Below are positions 28,021-36,442 of a stretch of DNA of 64,000 nt, piece after piece. The position numbers and the translations under genes were made by a program. The notes beneath the pieces are model-generated. The model worked only from the letters and a program-made list of their open reading frames with translations. It did no database searches and had not been told where the DNA came from. Source of the stretch: Streptomyces omiyaensis (GTDB lineage: Bacteria; Actinomycetota; Actinomycetes; Streptomycetales; Streptomycetaceae); contig NZ_BMVV01000005.1 in assembly GCF_014650895.1 (NCBI RefSeq), forward strand, positions 248,001-312,000. The letters are read 5' to 3'. Numbering within the stretch: position 1 is the first letter of the stretch; each line of letters opens with the position of its first letter.

Positions 28021-29523
28021 GTGTCCCCCTCCCCTGCCGGGTCCGCCGCCGAGCACCTCGACGTCCTGATCGTCGGGGCCGGGATCTCGGGCATCGGCGC
28101 CGCGCGGTACCTGAAGACCGGAATGCCGGCGAAGAGCTTCGCGATCCTGGAGGCGCGCGGGGCGTCCGGCGGGACCTGGGACCTGTTCCGCTACCCGGGC
28201 ATCCGCTCGGACTCGGACCTGCACACCTTCGGGTACGAGTTCAAGCCCTGGCGCGACGAGCAGTCCATCGCCGACGCGTCCCGGATCCTCGCCTATCTGC
28301 GGCAGACGGCCGCCGAGAACGGCCTCGAACCGCACACCAGGTACCACCACAAGGTGCTCGGCGCGTCCTGGTCGACCGACCGGGCGCGGTGGACCGTCGA
28401 GGTCGAGCGCGCCGACACGGGCGAGCGCACCACGCTGACCTGCGGCTGGCTCTTCTGCGCGGGAGGCTACTACCGCTACGACGAGGGCTTCACGCCCCGC
28501 TTCGAGGGCCTGGAGCGGTTCGGGGGGCCCGTCGTGCACCCCCAGCACTGGCCGGAGGAGCTGGACCACGCGGGCAAGCGCGTGGTGGTGATCGGCAGCG
28601 GGGCGACGGCGGTCACCCTGGTGCCGGCGATGGCGGACACCGCCGCGCACGTGACCATGCTCCAGCGCACGCCGACCTACGTCGTGCCCGTGCCGCGCGC
28701 GGACCCGCTCGCCAACACGCTGCGGAAGGTGCTCGGCGCGCGGCGCGGGTACGCGCTGACCCGGCGCAAGAACATCGCCCGGCAGCGTCTGGTCTGGCGC
28801 TTCTGCCAGAGGCACCCGAAGGCCGCGCGACGCCTGATCCGCTGGGTCAACACCCGCCTGCTGCCGGCCGGTTATCCCGTCGATGAACACTTCAATCCGC
28901 CGTACGACCCCTGGGACCAGCGGCTGTGCGCCGTCCCGGACGGCGATCTGTTCCGGTCGATCCGCGAGGGCCGGGCCTCGGTGGTCACCGACCGGATCGC
29001 GACCTTCACCGAGCGGGGCGTCCTGCTGGAGTCCGGCCGGGAGCTGGAGGCCGACGTCGTCGTCACCGCCACCGGTCTGAACGTGCAGGCGTTCGGCGGC
29101 GTCCGCCTCACCGTCGACGGCCGGGAGGTACGGCTGCCGGACGCCCTCGCCTACAAGGGAATGATGCTCTCGGGCGTCCCCAACTTCGCCTTCGCCATCG
29201 GCTACACCAACTCCTCCTGGACGCTGAAGATCGGCCTGCTGTGCGAGCACTTCTGCCGGCTGCTGGCCCACATGGACGCCCACGGCCACGACGTCTGCCG
29301 GCCCGAGCCGGCGGACCCCGGCATGGCGACCCGTCCGCTCCTGGACTTCGGGGCCGGCTACGTCCGGCGCGCCGTCGACTCGCTGCCCCGCCAGGGGGAC
29401 CGGATGCCGTGGCTGACCTCCCTGGACTACCACGACGACGTCAGGCTGCTGCGCTCCGGCGGCGTCGCCGACCCGGAACTGCGCTTCTCCCGGGCGACCG
29501 CGCGGACGGAGGCGAAGGCCTGA
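28021..29523 (+). CDS. Flavin-containing Baeyer-Villiger-type monooxygenase
   Basis: 500 residues from the GTG at 28021 (GGGAG 7 nt upstream); an ATG at 27982 is in frame but lacks a ribosome-binding site. The FAD-binding [13 protein letters not shown], the BVMO fingerprint [11 protein letters not shown] (FxGxxxHxxxW), the NADPH-binding GSGATAVTL, and the ATGLNVQ segment are all present. Such enzymes insert oxygen into ketones to give esters or lactones with NADPH and O2. Substrate unknown. Probably soluble. Divergent PucR gene suggests substrate-induced expression. Confidence 0.92.
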   Translation: MSPSPAGSAAEHLDVLIVGAGISGIGAARYLKTGMPAKSFAILEARGASGGTWDLFRYPGIRSDSDLHTFGYEFKPWRDEQSIADASRILAYLRQTAAENGLEPHTRYHHKVLGASWSTDRARWTVEVERADTGERTTLTCGWLFCAGGYYRYDEGFTPRFEGLERFGGPVVHPQHWPEELDHAGKRVVVIGSGATAVTLVPAMADTAAHVTMLQRTPTYVVPVPRADPLANTLRKVLGARRGYALTRRKNIARQRLVWRFCQRHPKAARRLIRWVNTRLLPAGYPVDEHFNPPYDPWDQRLCAVPDGDLFRSIREGRASVVTDRIATFTERGVLLESGRELEADVVVTATGLNVQAFGGVRLTVDGREVRLPDALAYKGMMLSGVPNFAFAIGYTNSSWTLKIGLLCEHFCRLLAHMDAHGHDVCRPEPADPGMATRPLLDFGAGYVRRAVDSLPRQGDRMPWLTSLDYHDDVRLLRSGGVADPELRFSRATARTEAKA

Positions 29524-29616
29524 GCGTGGGGCGGCCGGTGCGGGACCGCGGGAGCGGGTGTCGGACCGACGGCATATCCTTCCGACTTCCGTACGCCGAC
29601 TCGGAGGACCAGAGAA

Positions 29617-31125
29617 TTGACCGGCCCGACCGCTTTCCCCCTGCCCTTTCACGCGTCCCGCTCCCTCTCCTTCGCGACGCCCCGGACGCTGCGGGAACTG
29701 GAGATGATGCAGTGCAGCGCCCACCTCCGGGCGAAGCCCGGGTGGGCCGAGAAGAGGAACGACGCCGACGTCGTCGCCCGGTGGACGCGGGAGGCGGTCG
29801 AGCAGGGCCTCACCGAGGCGCAGGTGCGGTACGTGCTCGCCGAGCTCGCGCACTACGCCGCGCTGCGGGACGGACGGACCGGCGTCGAGGTGTCCGCCGT
29901 CGACGGGGTGTGGCAGTCGGACGCCCTGGTCGACGAGGGGCTCCGGAACCGGCTGCGCGAGGCGGTCCGGGTCCTCGAAGAGGTCCCGGAGACGGAGAGG
30001 GACTGGCACCCGGGGTCCGGCGGGCAGGTGCTCGACCTGGTGCACCCCTCGCTGTTCTGCCTGGTGAGGGAGGTGAGCGGCGGGCCCGAGCGGGCGTGGC
30101 GGAACCCGACGGACCGCTACTCGAAGCACGAGTTCTCGGAGCGTTTCCAGTGGCTCCCCACGGACGTCGAGGTCGATGACGAGGGCGGGGTCTCCCTCCT
30201 CTCGTACGTCAACAACGTCCACCCCGAGAACCATCGCGAACTGCTCGCCGTCCTGCCGGAGTTGTTCGGGCGCATGCGCCCGCTGCTGGAGAACGTGCTC
30301 ACCGACCTGCGCCATCCGAGGCCCCTGCGGATCGAGGCCGATCCCTACGGGTGGTACGGCTCCGAGCCGGAGCGTCCGGCCCGGTCCGCCTTCGACGACG
30401 AGGCGGCCCACGCGGAGGCCCTGCGCGCGTGGAGCCGGGCCCAGGACGAGTGGTGGGACAACCGCGTCCCGATCGTGCCGGACGCCCCGGAGTTCACCGC
30501 GCCCGTCCCGCCCGACGCGTCCGCCCGGGTCGACCTGCGCGGCCGCCGCCTCCAGGTGATCGTCAAGCTCGCCACCATCCACCTCACGCCGGAGAAGCCC
30601 GAGTACGCCGGCGGCTCCTGGCACGTCGAGGGGATGCTGAACGAGCGCATCGTCTCGACCGGCATCTACTACTGGGACGGCGAGAACACCACCGAGAGCC
30701 GGCTGAGCTTCCGGACGGCGCTCGACGACCCCGAGTACGAGCAGAGCGACGACGACGGCATGCGCGAGGTCTACGGCCTGGAGAACGAGGACGCGCTCAA
30801 CCAGCTGCTGGGATCGGCGGCGACCCCGGAGGGCCGCTGCCTGGCCTTCCCGAACATCCTGCAGCACCGCGTCGGGTCGTTCCGGCTCGCCGATCCGACC
30901 CGCCCGGGGCACCGCAAGATCCTCGCCTTCTTCCTGGTCGACCCGGAGCATCCGATCGTCTCGACGTCCGACGTGCCGCCGCAGCAGCCCTGGGCCGCCA
31001 CCTCGACGATGACGCCGGAGCAGGCGAAGGGCTACCGCGAAGAGCTCATGAAGGAGCGGAAGTTCTTCGTCGACGAGCACAACGAGCAGCTCTACGAGCG
31101 GGAGTTCTCCCTCTGCGAGCACTGA
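29617..31125 (+). CDS. DUF4246 domain protein, likely Fe(II)-dependent oxygenase-like
   Basis: 502 residues from a TTG start (GGAGGACC upstream). The family is common in fungi and sparse in bacteria. The core WHVEG...ERIVSTGIYYWD with H336 and E338, and H417 in FPNILQHRV, gives an HxE...H triad typical of cupin/2-oxoglutarate oxygenases, followed by an Arg-containing strand (HRKILAFFLVDP) that could bind 2-oxoglutarate. No signal peptide. Substrate unknown. It ends at a 15-bp terminator. Confidence 0.85.
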   Translation: MTGPTAFPLPFHASRSLSFATPRTLRELEMMQCSAHLRAKPGWAEKRNDADVVARWTREAVEQGLTEAQVRYVLAELAHYAALRDGRTGVEVSAVDGVWQSDALVDEGLRNRLREAVRVLEEVPETERDWHPGSGGQVLDLVHPSLFCLVREVSGGPERAWRNPTDRYSKHEFSERFQWLPTDVEVDDEGGVSLLSYVNNVHPENHRELLAVLPELFGRMRPLLENVLTDLRHPRPLRIEADPYGWYGSEPERPARSAFDDEAAHAEALRAWSRAQDEWWDNRVPIVPDAPEFTAPVPPDASARVDLRGRRLQVIVKLATIHLTPEKPEYAGGSWHVEGMLNERIVSTGIYYWDGENTTESRLSFRTALDDPEYEQSDDDGMREVYGLENEDALNQLLGSAATPEGRCLAFPNILQHRVGSFRLADPTRPGHRKILAFFLVDPEHPIVSTSDVPPQQPWAATSTMTPEQAKGYREELMKERKFFVDEHNEQLYEREFSLCEH

Positions 31126-31144
31126 GCGCCCGGCCCCGCGGGGC

Positions 31145-31189
31145 GCGGTCCGGCCCGGTGCCCCCCGGCGGGGTACCGGGCCGGACCGC
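31145..31189. terminator. Bidirectional terminator
   Basis: 15-bp perfect stem: GCGGTCCGGCCCGGT (31145-31159) and complement (31175-31189), with an inner CCCC/GGGG pairing in the loop and a T-rich tail TTCCCCTT. Separates convergent DUF4246 and DUF5685 genes. Confidence 0.8.
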
Positions 31190-31206
31190 TTCCCCTTCGA
31201 TCGGTC

Positions 31207-32592
31207 TCAGCAGTCGCAGCAGCACTTGCACGGGTTGCAGCAACCACCGCCGCCGTCACCGCAGCCGCCGCCCGATCCACCGCCGGAGCCGCCGGACCCG
31301 CCGGAGCCTCCCGATCCGTACCCGCCTCCCGAACCTCCGGACGGACCGCCCGAGTTGCCGCCGCCCCCACGTCCGCCGAACCAGCCGTCGCCCCCGGAGC
31401 CGTCCCGTCCCGAGCCGCCGTCCCGTCCCGAGCCGCCGTCGAACTGCACGGGCTCGACCTCGGCGTCGCCGGGGTCGTCGTCGCAGCGGCAGCAGTCGTA
31501 GCACAGCCGGCAGTCGGGACACAGACGGCGCCACTCGCGGCAGCGCCTGCACTCCCCGTCCGGCGGCCGGTTCGCCGCCGTCGCACCGCCCTCCGGGGCC
31601 GCCGCCGTGAGCGCCCCGACCCCGCAGGCCTGCTCCGCGCCGGTCCCCGGCGACGGCTCCGCGGGGCGCCCCGGCCAGGGCAGCGCGCGCAGGCCGCTCC
31701 GCGTCCGGGTGCGGGTACGGTGGACGTGGTGGCGGTGCCGGGGGTCGAAGGCGCGGTCGACGGCACGCTCCAGCTCGCCGCCGAGCAGGGTCCGCACCAG
31801 GCGTCCGTCGACGAAGTCGGCCTCGGACAGGGCGAGTCCGATGCCGTGGACGGCGTCGTCGCACAGTCGTCGCACCTCGGCGCGGCCGGTGCCCGTGACG
31901 GCGATCGGGTTCCACGCGCCCGACGCCGCGTCCGCCTCCAGGTCCTCCACCGCGTCCAGCAGGTGCGCCAGGCGGCCGAAGAGACGGCCGGCCTCCGCGA
32001 GGGGTTCGGCGTTGCCCGGGCGGCCGGTGAGCACCGCGGTGTGGGCGAAGGCGGCCGCCGTCGCCGTCTCCGTCGGCTCCGTGACCGTCAGCAGCGAGCC
32101 GCCGCGGCCGGTGGCCCGCTCGATCTCCGGCTGGCGCTCGACCGCCCCGAGCAGCACGGCGGTGTCGAAGCCGAGCCGGTCGCCGCCCGCCGCGCCCGCG
32201 CGGTCCCAGCCGCGGGCGACCCGGCGTGCCGCGAGGGCCACCGGACGGCGCCCCACCAGCCCGTCGCCGTCGGCCACGTGGTCGCGTATCTTCGCCGCGG
32301 CCAGCACCAGCGACACCGTCGCCGCCAGCCGCGCTCCCTCGCCCTGCGCCACGTCCGCCGACCGCATCCCGCGCAGCGGGCACGGACCGGCGGCCCGCCG
32401 CCAGTCGCCGGTGCGCTCCGACTGCGCCTCGGTCAGCACCGAGACGATCAGCCCGTCGTAGTTGGTGGCCACCCTCGCGAACTGCCCGTACTCGCCGCGC
32501 AGGGCGAGGCACAGCCCGCACAGGTGCGCCATCCACTCGGTACGCAGTCCCTCGCCCAGCCGATGACGGCACGGCCTGATGATTCCGAACAC
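31207..32592 (-). CDS. DUF5685-like protein with Gly/Cys-rich tail
   Basis: 461 residues from the GTG at 32592 (GGGGGAGA upstream). The N-terminal two-thirds, starting VFGIIRPCRHRLGE and with HLCGLCLALRGEYGQFARVATNYDGL, is a helical domain I recognise as DUF5685; it contains conserved Cys residues early (C8, LCGLC) that could bind metal. After about residue 310 a Cys/Arg segment (CRRCREWRRLCPDCRLCYDCCRCDDD) is followed by a long Gly/Ser tail ending CCNPCKCCCDC. The tail may bind zinc or be cross-linked. Function is unknown. A 14-bp tandem repeat lies just upstream. Confidence 0.8.
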   Translation of the reverse strand: MFGIIRPCRHRLGEGLRTEWMAHLCGLCLALRGEYGQFARVATNYDGLIVSVLTEAQSERTGDWRRAAGPCPLRGMRSADVAQGEGARLAATVSLVLAAAKIRDHVADGDGLVGRRPVALAARRVARGWDRAGAAGGDRLGFDTAVLLGAVERQPEIERATGRGGSLLTVTEPTETATAAAFAHTAVLTGRPGNAEPLAEAGRLFGRLAHLLDAVEDLEADAASGAWNPIAVTGTGRAEVRRLCDDAVHGIGLALSEADFVDGRLVRTLLGGELERAVDRAFDPRHRHHVHRTRTRTRSGLRALPWPGRPAEPSPGTGAEQACGVGALTAAAPEGGATAANRPPDGECRRCREWRRLCPDCRLCYDCCRCDDDPGDAEVEPVQFDGGSGRDGGSGRDGSGGDGWFGGRGGGGNSGGPSGGSGGGYGSGGSGGSGGSGGGSGGGCGDGGGGCCNPCKCCCDC

Positions 32593-32620
32593 CGAAGCTC
32601 TCCCCCGTAGACACGACCCC

Positions 32621-32676
32621 GCCGGCACGATGCCGCCGGCACGACCCCGCCGGCACCGCTTCGCCGGCACGACTCC
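32621..32676. repeat. 14-bp tandem repeat upstream of the DUF5685 gene
   Basis: Four units with 14-bp period, consensus GCCGGCACGAYNCC. It lies in the divergent spacer between the DUF5685 and MDMPI genes, just behind the DUF5685 ribosome-binding site. Confidence 0.75.
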
Positions 32677-32777
32677 CGGGCGCGTCCCGTCGGACGCCCC
32701 GCGGATACAGGATCCTAGAGGGTCGCCTTCCGGGCGGTGCCTGCGGAGATTCCCGCGGACGCCCCCGGCCCGGACTG

Positions 32778-32783
32778 TATTTT
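32778..32783 (+). promoter_or_regulatory. -10 element of leaderless MDMPI mRNA
   Basis: TATTTT, then 6 nt, then the GTG start at 32790. Confidence 0.55.
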
Positions 32784-32789
32784 GGCGCC

Positions 32790-33476
32790 GTGGACCACTT
32801 GAAGGCACTTCGACGTGAACTGGACGCGTTCGGCGCCGCATTGGAGGGGGACCTGTCGGCTCCCGTCGAGCACTGCGGCGACTGGCGGCTCGTGGATCTG
32901 GCCGTGCACATGGGGGCGGGAAACCTCTGGGTCGTCGCCGCGGTCGAGGAGGGGCGCGGCGACCGCTACGACGAGGACTCCCCGCCCCGGGACCCGGAGG
33001 GCCTGAGGGCCTGGTACGCCGGGACGGCGGACGCGCTCGTGCGGACGCTGTCGGCCGACCCCTCGGCCTCGGCGTGGAGCTTCTTCCCGCCCCACACGGT
33101 CGGCTTCTGGCGCCGGCGCCGCAGCCAGGAGACGCTGATGCACCGGTGGGACGCCGAGCACACGCGCGGTGCGACGACGCCGATGGATCCGGCGCTCGCC
33201 GCCGACGGCGTCGCCGAGGTCTTCGACACCATGGCGCTCCGCATGATCGACAGGGGCGCCGCCCGCCTCCCCGGCCAGGCCGTGCGGATCACCGCCACCG
33301 ACACCGGCGACGGCTGGACCTTCGGGACCGGCGAGCCGGTCGCGGAGCTCTCGGGCACGGCCGAGGAGCTGCTGCTGACGCTGTGGGGGCGCCTGCCCCG
33401 GGACACCGGGTCGGTGGCCTGGGCCGGGGACCGCGAGGCGGGGGCGCGGGTGCTGGCCGGACCGCTGACGCCCTGA
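32790..33476 (+). CDS. Maleylpyruvate isomerase-family mycothiol-dependent enzyme
   Basis: 228 residues. N-terminal DinB-like MDMPI domain with the metal triad H40 (LAVHMG), E114 and H118 (QETLMHRWDAEH), then a C-terminal sterol-carrier-like domain (WTFGTGEPVAELSGTAEELLLTLWGR). Enzymes of this family use mycothiol as thiol cofactor; the true substrate of most members is unknown. The GTG start is defined by a -10 TATTTT placed 6 nt upstream; there is no Shine-Dalgarno. A 7-bp hairpin (33479-33496) follows the stop. Confidence 0.88.
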   Translation: MDHLKALRRELDAFGAALEGDLSAPVEHCGDWRLVDLAVHMGAGNLWVVAAVEEGRGDRYDEDSPPRDPEGLRAWYAGTADALVRTLSADPSASAWSFFPPHTVGFWRRRRSQETLMHRWDAEHTRGATTPMDPALAADGVAEVFDTMALRMIDRGAARLPGQAVRITATDTGDGWTFGTGEPVAELSGTAEELLLTLWGRLPRDTGSVAWAGDREAGARVLAGPLTP

Positions 33477-33574
33477 CACGGCGCCGGGCGGCGCCGCCGG
33501 TCCCCGCCGGTGTGCGGCGCCCGGGTGCCGCACGCCGCGTCACGGAACGGGGGACGGGGGCTGCGGCACGCGCC

Positions 33575-33580
33575 TAGGCT
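33575..33580 (+). promoter_or_regulatory. -10 element of leaderless NUDIX mRNA
   Basis: TAGGCT, then 6 nt, then the ATG at 33587; identical to the element before the LysR gene at 9162. Confidence 0.55.
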
Positions 33581-33586
33581 GGGCCG

Positions 33587-34072
33587 ATGACCTCACTGAA
33601 CCTGCGTCACTCGGTGCGCGCGATCGTCCTCGACGAGGAGGACCGGATCCTGCTGTGCAGGTTCTCCCTCCCCGGGAGGTCGGTCTGGGCGACGCCGGGC
33701 GGAGGCGTGGAGCCGGGCGAGACGCCGTACGAGGCCCTCCGCCGCGAACTGCGGGAGGAGACCGGACTCGCGGTCGAAGGGTCGCCGCCCCACGTGTGGC
33801 ACCGGAGGGTGGTGGCGTCCGACTACGTGCAGGGGTACGACGGGGCCCTCCAGGACTACTTCCTGGTCCGCACCGCGGCCTTCGACCCGGAGGGGACGCT
33901 CTCGCGCGCCGAGCTGCTCGCGGAGAACATCACGGGGTTCCGCTGGTGGCGCCTGCCGGAGATCGCCGACCACCCGGGCCCGGATCTCTTCGGCCCGCGC
34001 GATCTCGCCGTCCACATGGGCAGGCTGATCGAGGAGGGGGTTCCCGCACGGCCTCTCGCCATGGGCCTGTGA
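33587..34072 (+). CDS. NUDIX hydrolase
   Basis: 161 residues. Complete Nudix box GGGVEPGETPYEALRRELREETGL in sections (Gly-x5-Glu-x7-Arg-Glu-x2-Glu-Glu), which binds Mg2+ and hydrolyses a nucleoside-diphosphate-linked substrate. Residues SVWATPGGG are typical of MutT/Ap4A-like members. Leaderless by promoter position. Substrate cannot be deduced. Downstream gap carries a 19-bp minisatellite. Confidence 0.92.
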   Translation: MTSLNLRHSVRAIVLDEEDRILLCRFSLPGRSVWATPGGGVEPGETPYEALRRELREETGLAVEGSPPHVWHRRVVASDYVQGYDGALQDYFLVRTAAFDPEGTLSRAELLAENITGFRWWRLPEIADHPGPDLFGPRDLAVHMGRLIEEGVPARPLAMGL

Positions 34073-34140
34073 GCCCGCGGGCGCCCGGCGCCCCACTCCG
34101 CCGAACGGGCCGGGCCGGCACCCCGGTCGTCACCGCAGCC

Positions 34141-34254
34141 GGTGGCGCGGCCGGGGTCCGGTGGCGCGGCCGGGGTCCGGTGGCGCGGTCGGGGTCGGGT
34201 GGCGCGCATGGGGTCCGGTGGCGCGCACGGGGCTCGGTGGCGCGCACGGGGCTC
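34141..34254. repeat. 19-bp tandem repeat (minisatellite)
   Basis: Six contiguous 19-bp units; the first two are identical (GGTGGCGCGGCCGGGGTCC) and later units drift to GGTGGCGCGCACGGGGCTC. The period is not a multiple of three, so it is not coding. It fills the gap between the NUDIX and phosphotransferase genes. Confidence 0.9.
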
Positions 34255-34355
34255 GCGGGCGGCTCGCGGGTGGCGAAGGGGGACGCGGCCGGACGCCTCG
34301 CCGCAGGCGACGGGTCCGGCGACGCCGGTGATCGCTTCCGGGATACTGGGCGCCC

Positions 34356-35198
34356 ATGGATGAGGTCGAGGTCCTCGTCGCCCACTCCGAGCGCGCCACC
34401 CTGCGCGTCGGCGAGGTGTTCCTGAAGGTGGACGCCGATCAGGCGCGCATCGACGCCGAGGTCGAGGCGATGTCCCTCGCGCCGGTCCCGACCCCGGAGA
34501 TCCTGTGGCGCAGGCCGCCCGTCCTCGCGCTCGCCGCCCTCCCGGGGACGGCGCTCGGGCGCCTCGGCGGGCCGTCGACCGGATCGCCGGCGGCATGGGC
34601 CGCGGCGGGCGCCGCCCTCCACGAGCTGCACGACGCGCCGCCGCCCGCCCGGGAGGGACGGGCCGGGCGGAGCGGCGCCGCGCTGGCGGCGGAACTCGAC
34701 GACGAGTGCGAGCTGCTCGTGGCGAGCGGTCTCCTGCCCGCCGGCCTGGTCACCCGCAACCGCCGGGCCGCCGAGGCCGCGCTCCGGCCGTGGACCGCGG
34801 CGTTCACCCACGGCGACCTGCAGGTCGCGCACGTCTTCGTCGACGGCGACGAGGTGACGGGCGTCATCGACTGGTCCGAGGCGGGCCGGGGCGATGCCCT
34901 GTACGACCTCGCCACCCTCACGCTCGGGCACGAGGAGCACCTCGACGACGTCCTCGCCGGCTACGGCACCGGCGTCGACCTCGACGTGGTCCGTGCGTGG
35001 TGGTCGCTGCGAAGCCTGCTGACGGTCCGCTGGCTGGTCGAGCACGGCTTCGGACCCCTTCGCACCGGGCTGCGAGGTCGACGTGCTGAGGTCCCGGACG
35101 TGAGGCCGCGCGGACCCGGCGCCGCGCACGCGTCCGGAAACGCCGCGCGGCCGCCGTGCCTCCACGGCCCGCCCTGGTCGAACGGCCCGCCCTGGTAG
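34356..35198 (+). CDS. APH-family phosphotransferase, C-terminus apparently frameshifted
   Basis: 280 residues as read. The aminoglycoside/choline-kinase-like fold is shown by FTHGDLQVAHVFV (Brenner motif HGDLQ) and VIDWSEAGRGDALYDLATL (DxD metal site). Around 35055-35058 a run of four C is followed by an unusual Arg/Pro-rich tail. With three C the frame would continue as PFAPGCEVDVLRSRT and stop at 35101-35103, which matches the usual end of this family. So the last 47 residues are probably an artefact or a real +1 frameshift. GATACT lies 8 nt before the ATG, suggesting a leaderless message. Substrate unknown; antibiotic resistance is not implied. Confidence 0.8.
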   Translation: MDEVEVLVAHSERATLRVGEVFLKVDADQARIDAEVEAMSLAPVPTPEILWRRPPVLALAALPGTALGRLGGPSTGSPAAWAAAGAALHELHDAPPPAREGRAGRSGAALAAELDDECELLVASGLLPAGLVTRNRRAAEAALRPWTAAFTHGDLQVAHVFVDGDEVTGVIDWSEAGRGDALYDLATLTLGHEEHLDDVLAGYGTGVDLDVVRAWWSLRSLLTVRWLVEHGFGPLRTGLRGRRAEVPDVRPRGPGAAHASGNAARPPCLHGPPWSNGPPW

Positions 35199-35237
35199 AA
35201 CAGCCCGCCCCGGTCGAACGGCCCGTCCTAGTCGAAC
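35166..35237. repeat. 18-bp tandem repeat spanning a convergent gene boundary
   Basis: Four 18-bp units with consensus GGCCCGCCCTGGTCGAAC. The last unit contains the TAG stop of the GH64 gene (35228-35230), and the second supplies the shifted stop of the phosphotransferase (35196-35198). The repeat looks like copies of the GH64 3' end. Confidence 0.85.
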
Positions 35238-36442
35238 GGGTCGAGCGTGACGTACGCCTGTTGCGGGTCGCCGTCGTGCACCAGGGACTCGTGCGCGCCG
35301 ACGTCGTCGAAGGCGAAGCCGTAGGCCTTGCCGTCGGCCATCCGCTCGTGGATCACGCGGGAGTAGTGGTTGGTCACCGCGTCCTTGTAGAAGGAGGCCG
35401 GCGAGGTGTCGGGCTGGTTGGGGTTGGTGAGCAGGGTGGAGCGGTTGTAACCCGCGCAGAGGGTACGGGAGATGGGGCCCCGCACCTGGTCGTTCGGGGC
35501 GTCCAGGAGCTTGTAGCAGCCGAAGACGCTATCGGAGTCGGGCTTCTGGAAGGAGGTGACGACGGCCCCGGAGCCGTTGGTGAAGTTCATGACGTTGCCC
35601 GAGACCCTGCCGTAGTACTTCACGGAGGGCTGGTTGGCGAAGGGCGTCACGGTCAGGGTCGAGGTGGCGTACTTGGTCCAGACGCGGTTGATGTAGTCGT
35701 TCATCACCCCCGCGGGCAGGGCGCCGGCCTCGATGCCGTGGCCGGGCGCCAGCGCGCGCAGCACCGTGCCGTCGGCCCGGGTCTGGACCAGGCCGGCCCA
35801 GCCGCCGGGGCGGGCGCGCAGGGCGTCGTAGATCCCCCGGTAGCCGCCGGGCTTGAGGCGGCCGGTGGTGGCGACGGAGCCGTCGGGGCGCTTCACGCCG
35901 ACGGCGTACGGCGCCGAGACCATGTCGACCTGGGTGCTGTTGAGCCACAGGCCCGCGTCGTTGAGGGTGTACTCGGACCAGTTGAAGAGGATGTTCCGGT
36001 TGGGGTCGGTGGGGTTCTGCACCGCGGGCTGCACGAGGCCGCCCGTCGCCAGCTTGAAGACCAGCTTCTGTCCGTAGCTGAAGTAGATCCGGCCGGAGAA
36101 CTTCGGCAGCCGGATCGTCATCGACCGGCCGGCGGCCGGGCCGGTGATGGCGGCGTCGGGCGCGGGCACCGGGGTCGAGCCCCCGGCCGGCCAGGGGTGG
36201 AAGGTGCCGTTCGCGTCCGCCCAGCCCTGTCGGCCCGTCGAGAGCTCGGTGCCGAGGTTGTAGACGTAGACCTGCTCGCCGCGACCGGAGTTGTTCGTGA
36301 AGGTGAGCGGGATCGTGGCGGGGACGGCGGCGGAGGCCGGGTCGGGGTCGGCCGTTCCGACGACGGCGACGGTGGTGCCGATGAGGGCGGCGGCGGCCAG
36401 GGAGACGAGCCTGACGGGGGTGCGCCGGTGCCGTGGGGACAT
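35228..36442 (-). CDS. Secreted GH64-family beta-1,3-glucanase
   Basis: 404 residues with a signal peptide (RRTPVRLVSLAAAALIGTTVAVVG, cleavage likely after ASA). The mature part follows the GH64 pattern: IPLTFTNNSGRGEQVYVYNLG, the NWSEYTLNDAGLWLNSTQVDM stretch, and YGFAFDDVGAHESLVHDG near the C-terminus. GH64 enzymes release laminaripentaose from beta-1,3-glucan such as fungal cell walls. No carbohydrate-binding module is attached. GAGGAG lies 6 nt before the ATG. Expression is probably controlled by a LacI-family repressor at 36489-36502. Confidence 0.9.
   Translation of the reverse strand: MSPRHRRTPVRLVSLAAAALIGTTVAVVGTADPDPASAAVPATIPLTFTNNSGRGEQVYVYNLGTELSTGRQGWADANGTFHPWPAGGSTPVPAPDAAITGPAAGRSMTIRLPKFSGRIYFSYGQKLVFKLATGGLVQPAVQNPTDPNRNILFNWSEYTLNDAGLWLNSTQVDMVSAPYAVGVKRPDGSVATTGRLKPGGYRGIYDALRARPGGWAGLVQTRADGTVLRALAPGHGIEAGALPAGVMNDYINRVWTKYATSTLTVTPFANQPSVKYYGRVSGNVMNFTNGSGAVVTSFQKPDSDSVFGCYKLLDAPNDQVRGPISRTLCAGYNRSTLLTNPNQPDTSPASFYKDAVTNHYSRVIHERMADGKAYGFAFDDVGAHESLVHDGDPQQAYVTLDPFD

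Noticed and set aside
26521..31122. A 1533-codon antisense frame across PucR, BVMO and DUF4246
   Set aside because: Low-complexity composition and overlap with three well-supported genes; no start context.
34141..34254. CRISPR array
   Set aside because: Units are contiguous 19-mers without spacers and no cas gene is present.
34356..35103. Aminoglycoside resistance gene
   Set aside because: Only the general kinase fold is shared; substrate residues cannot be judged, so a resistance claim is unsupported.
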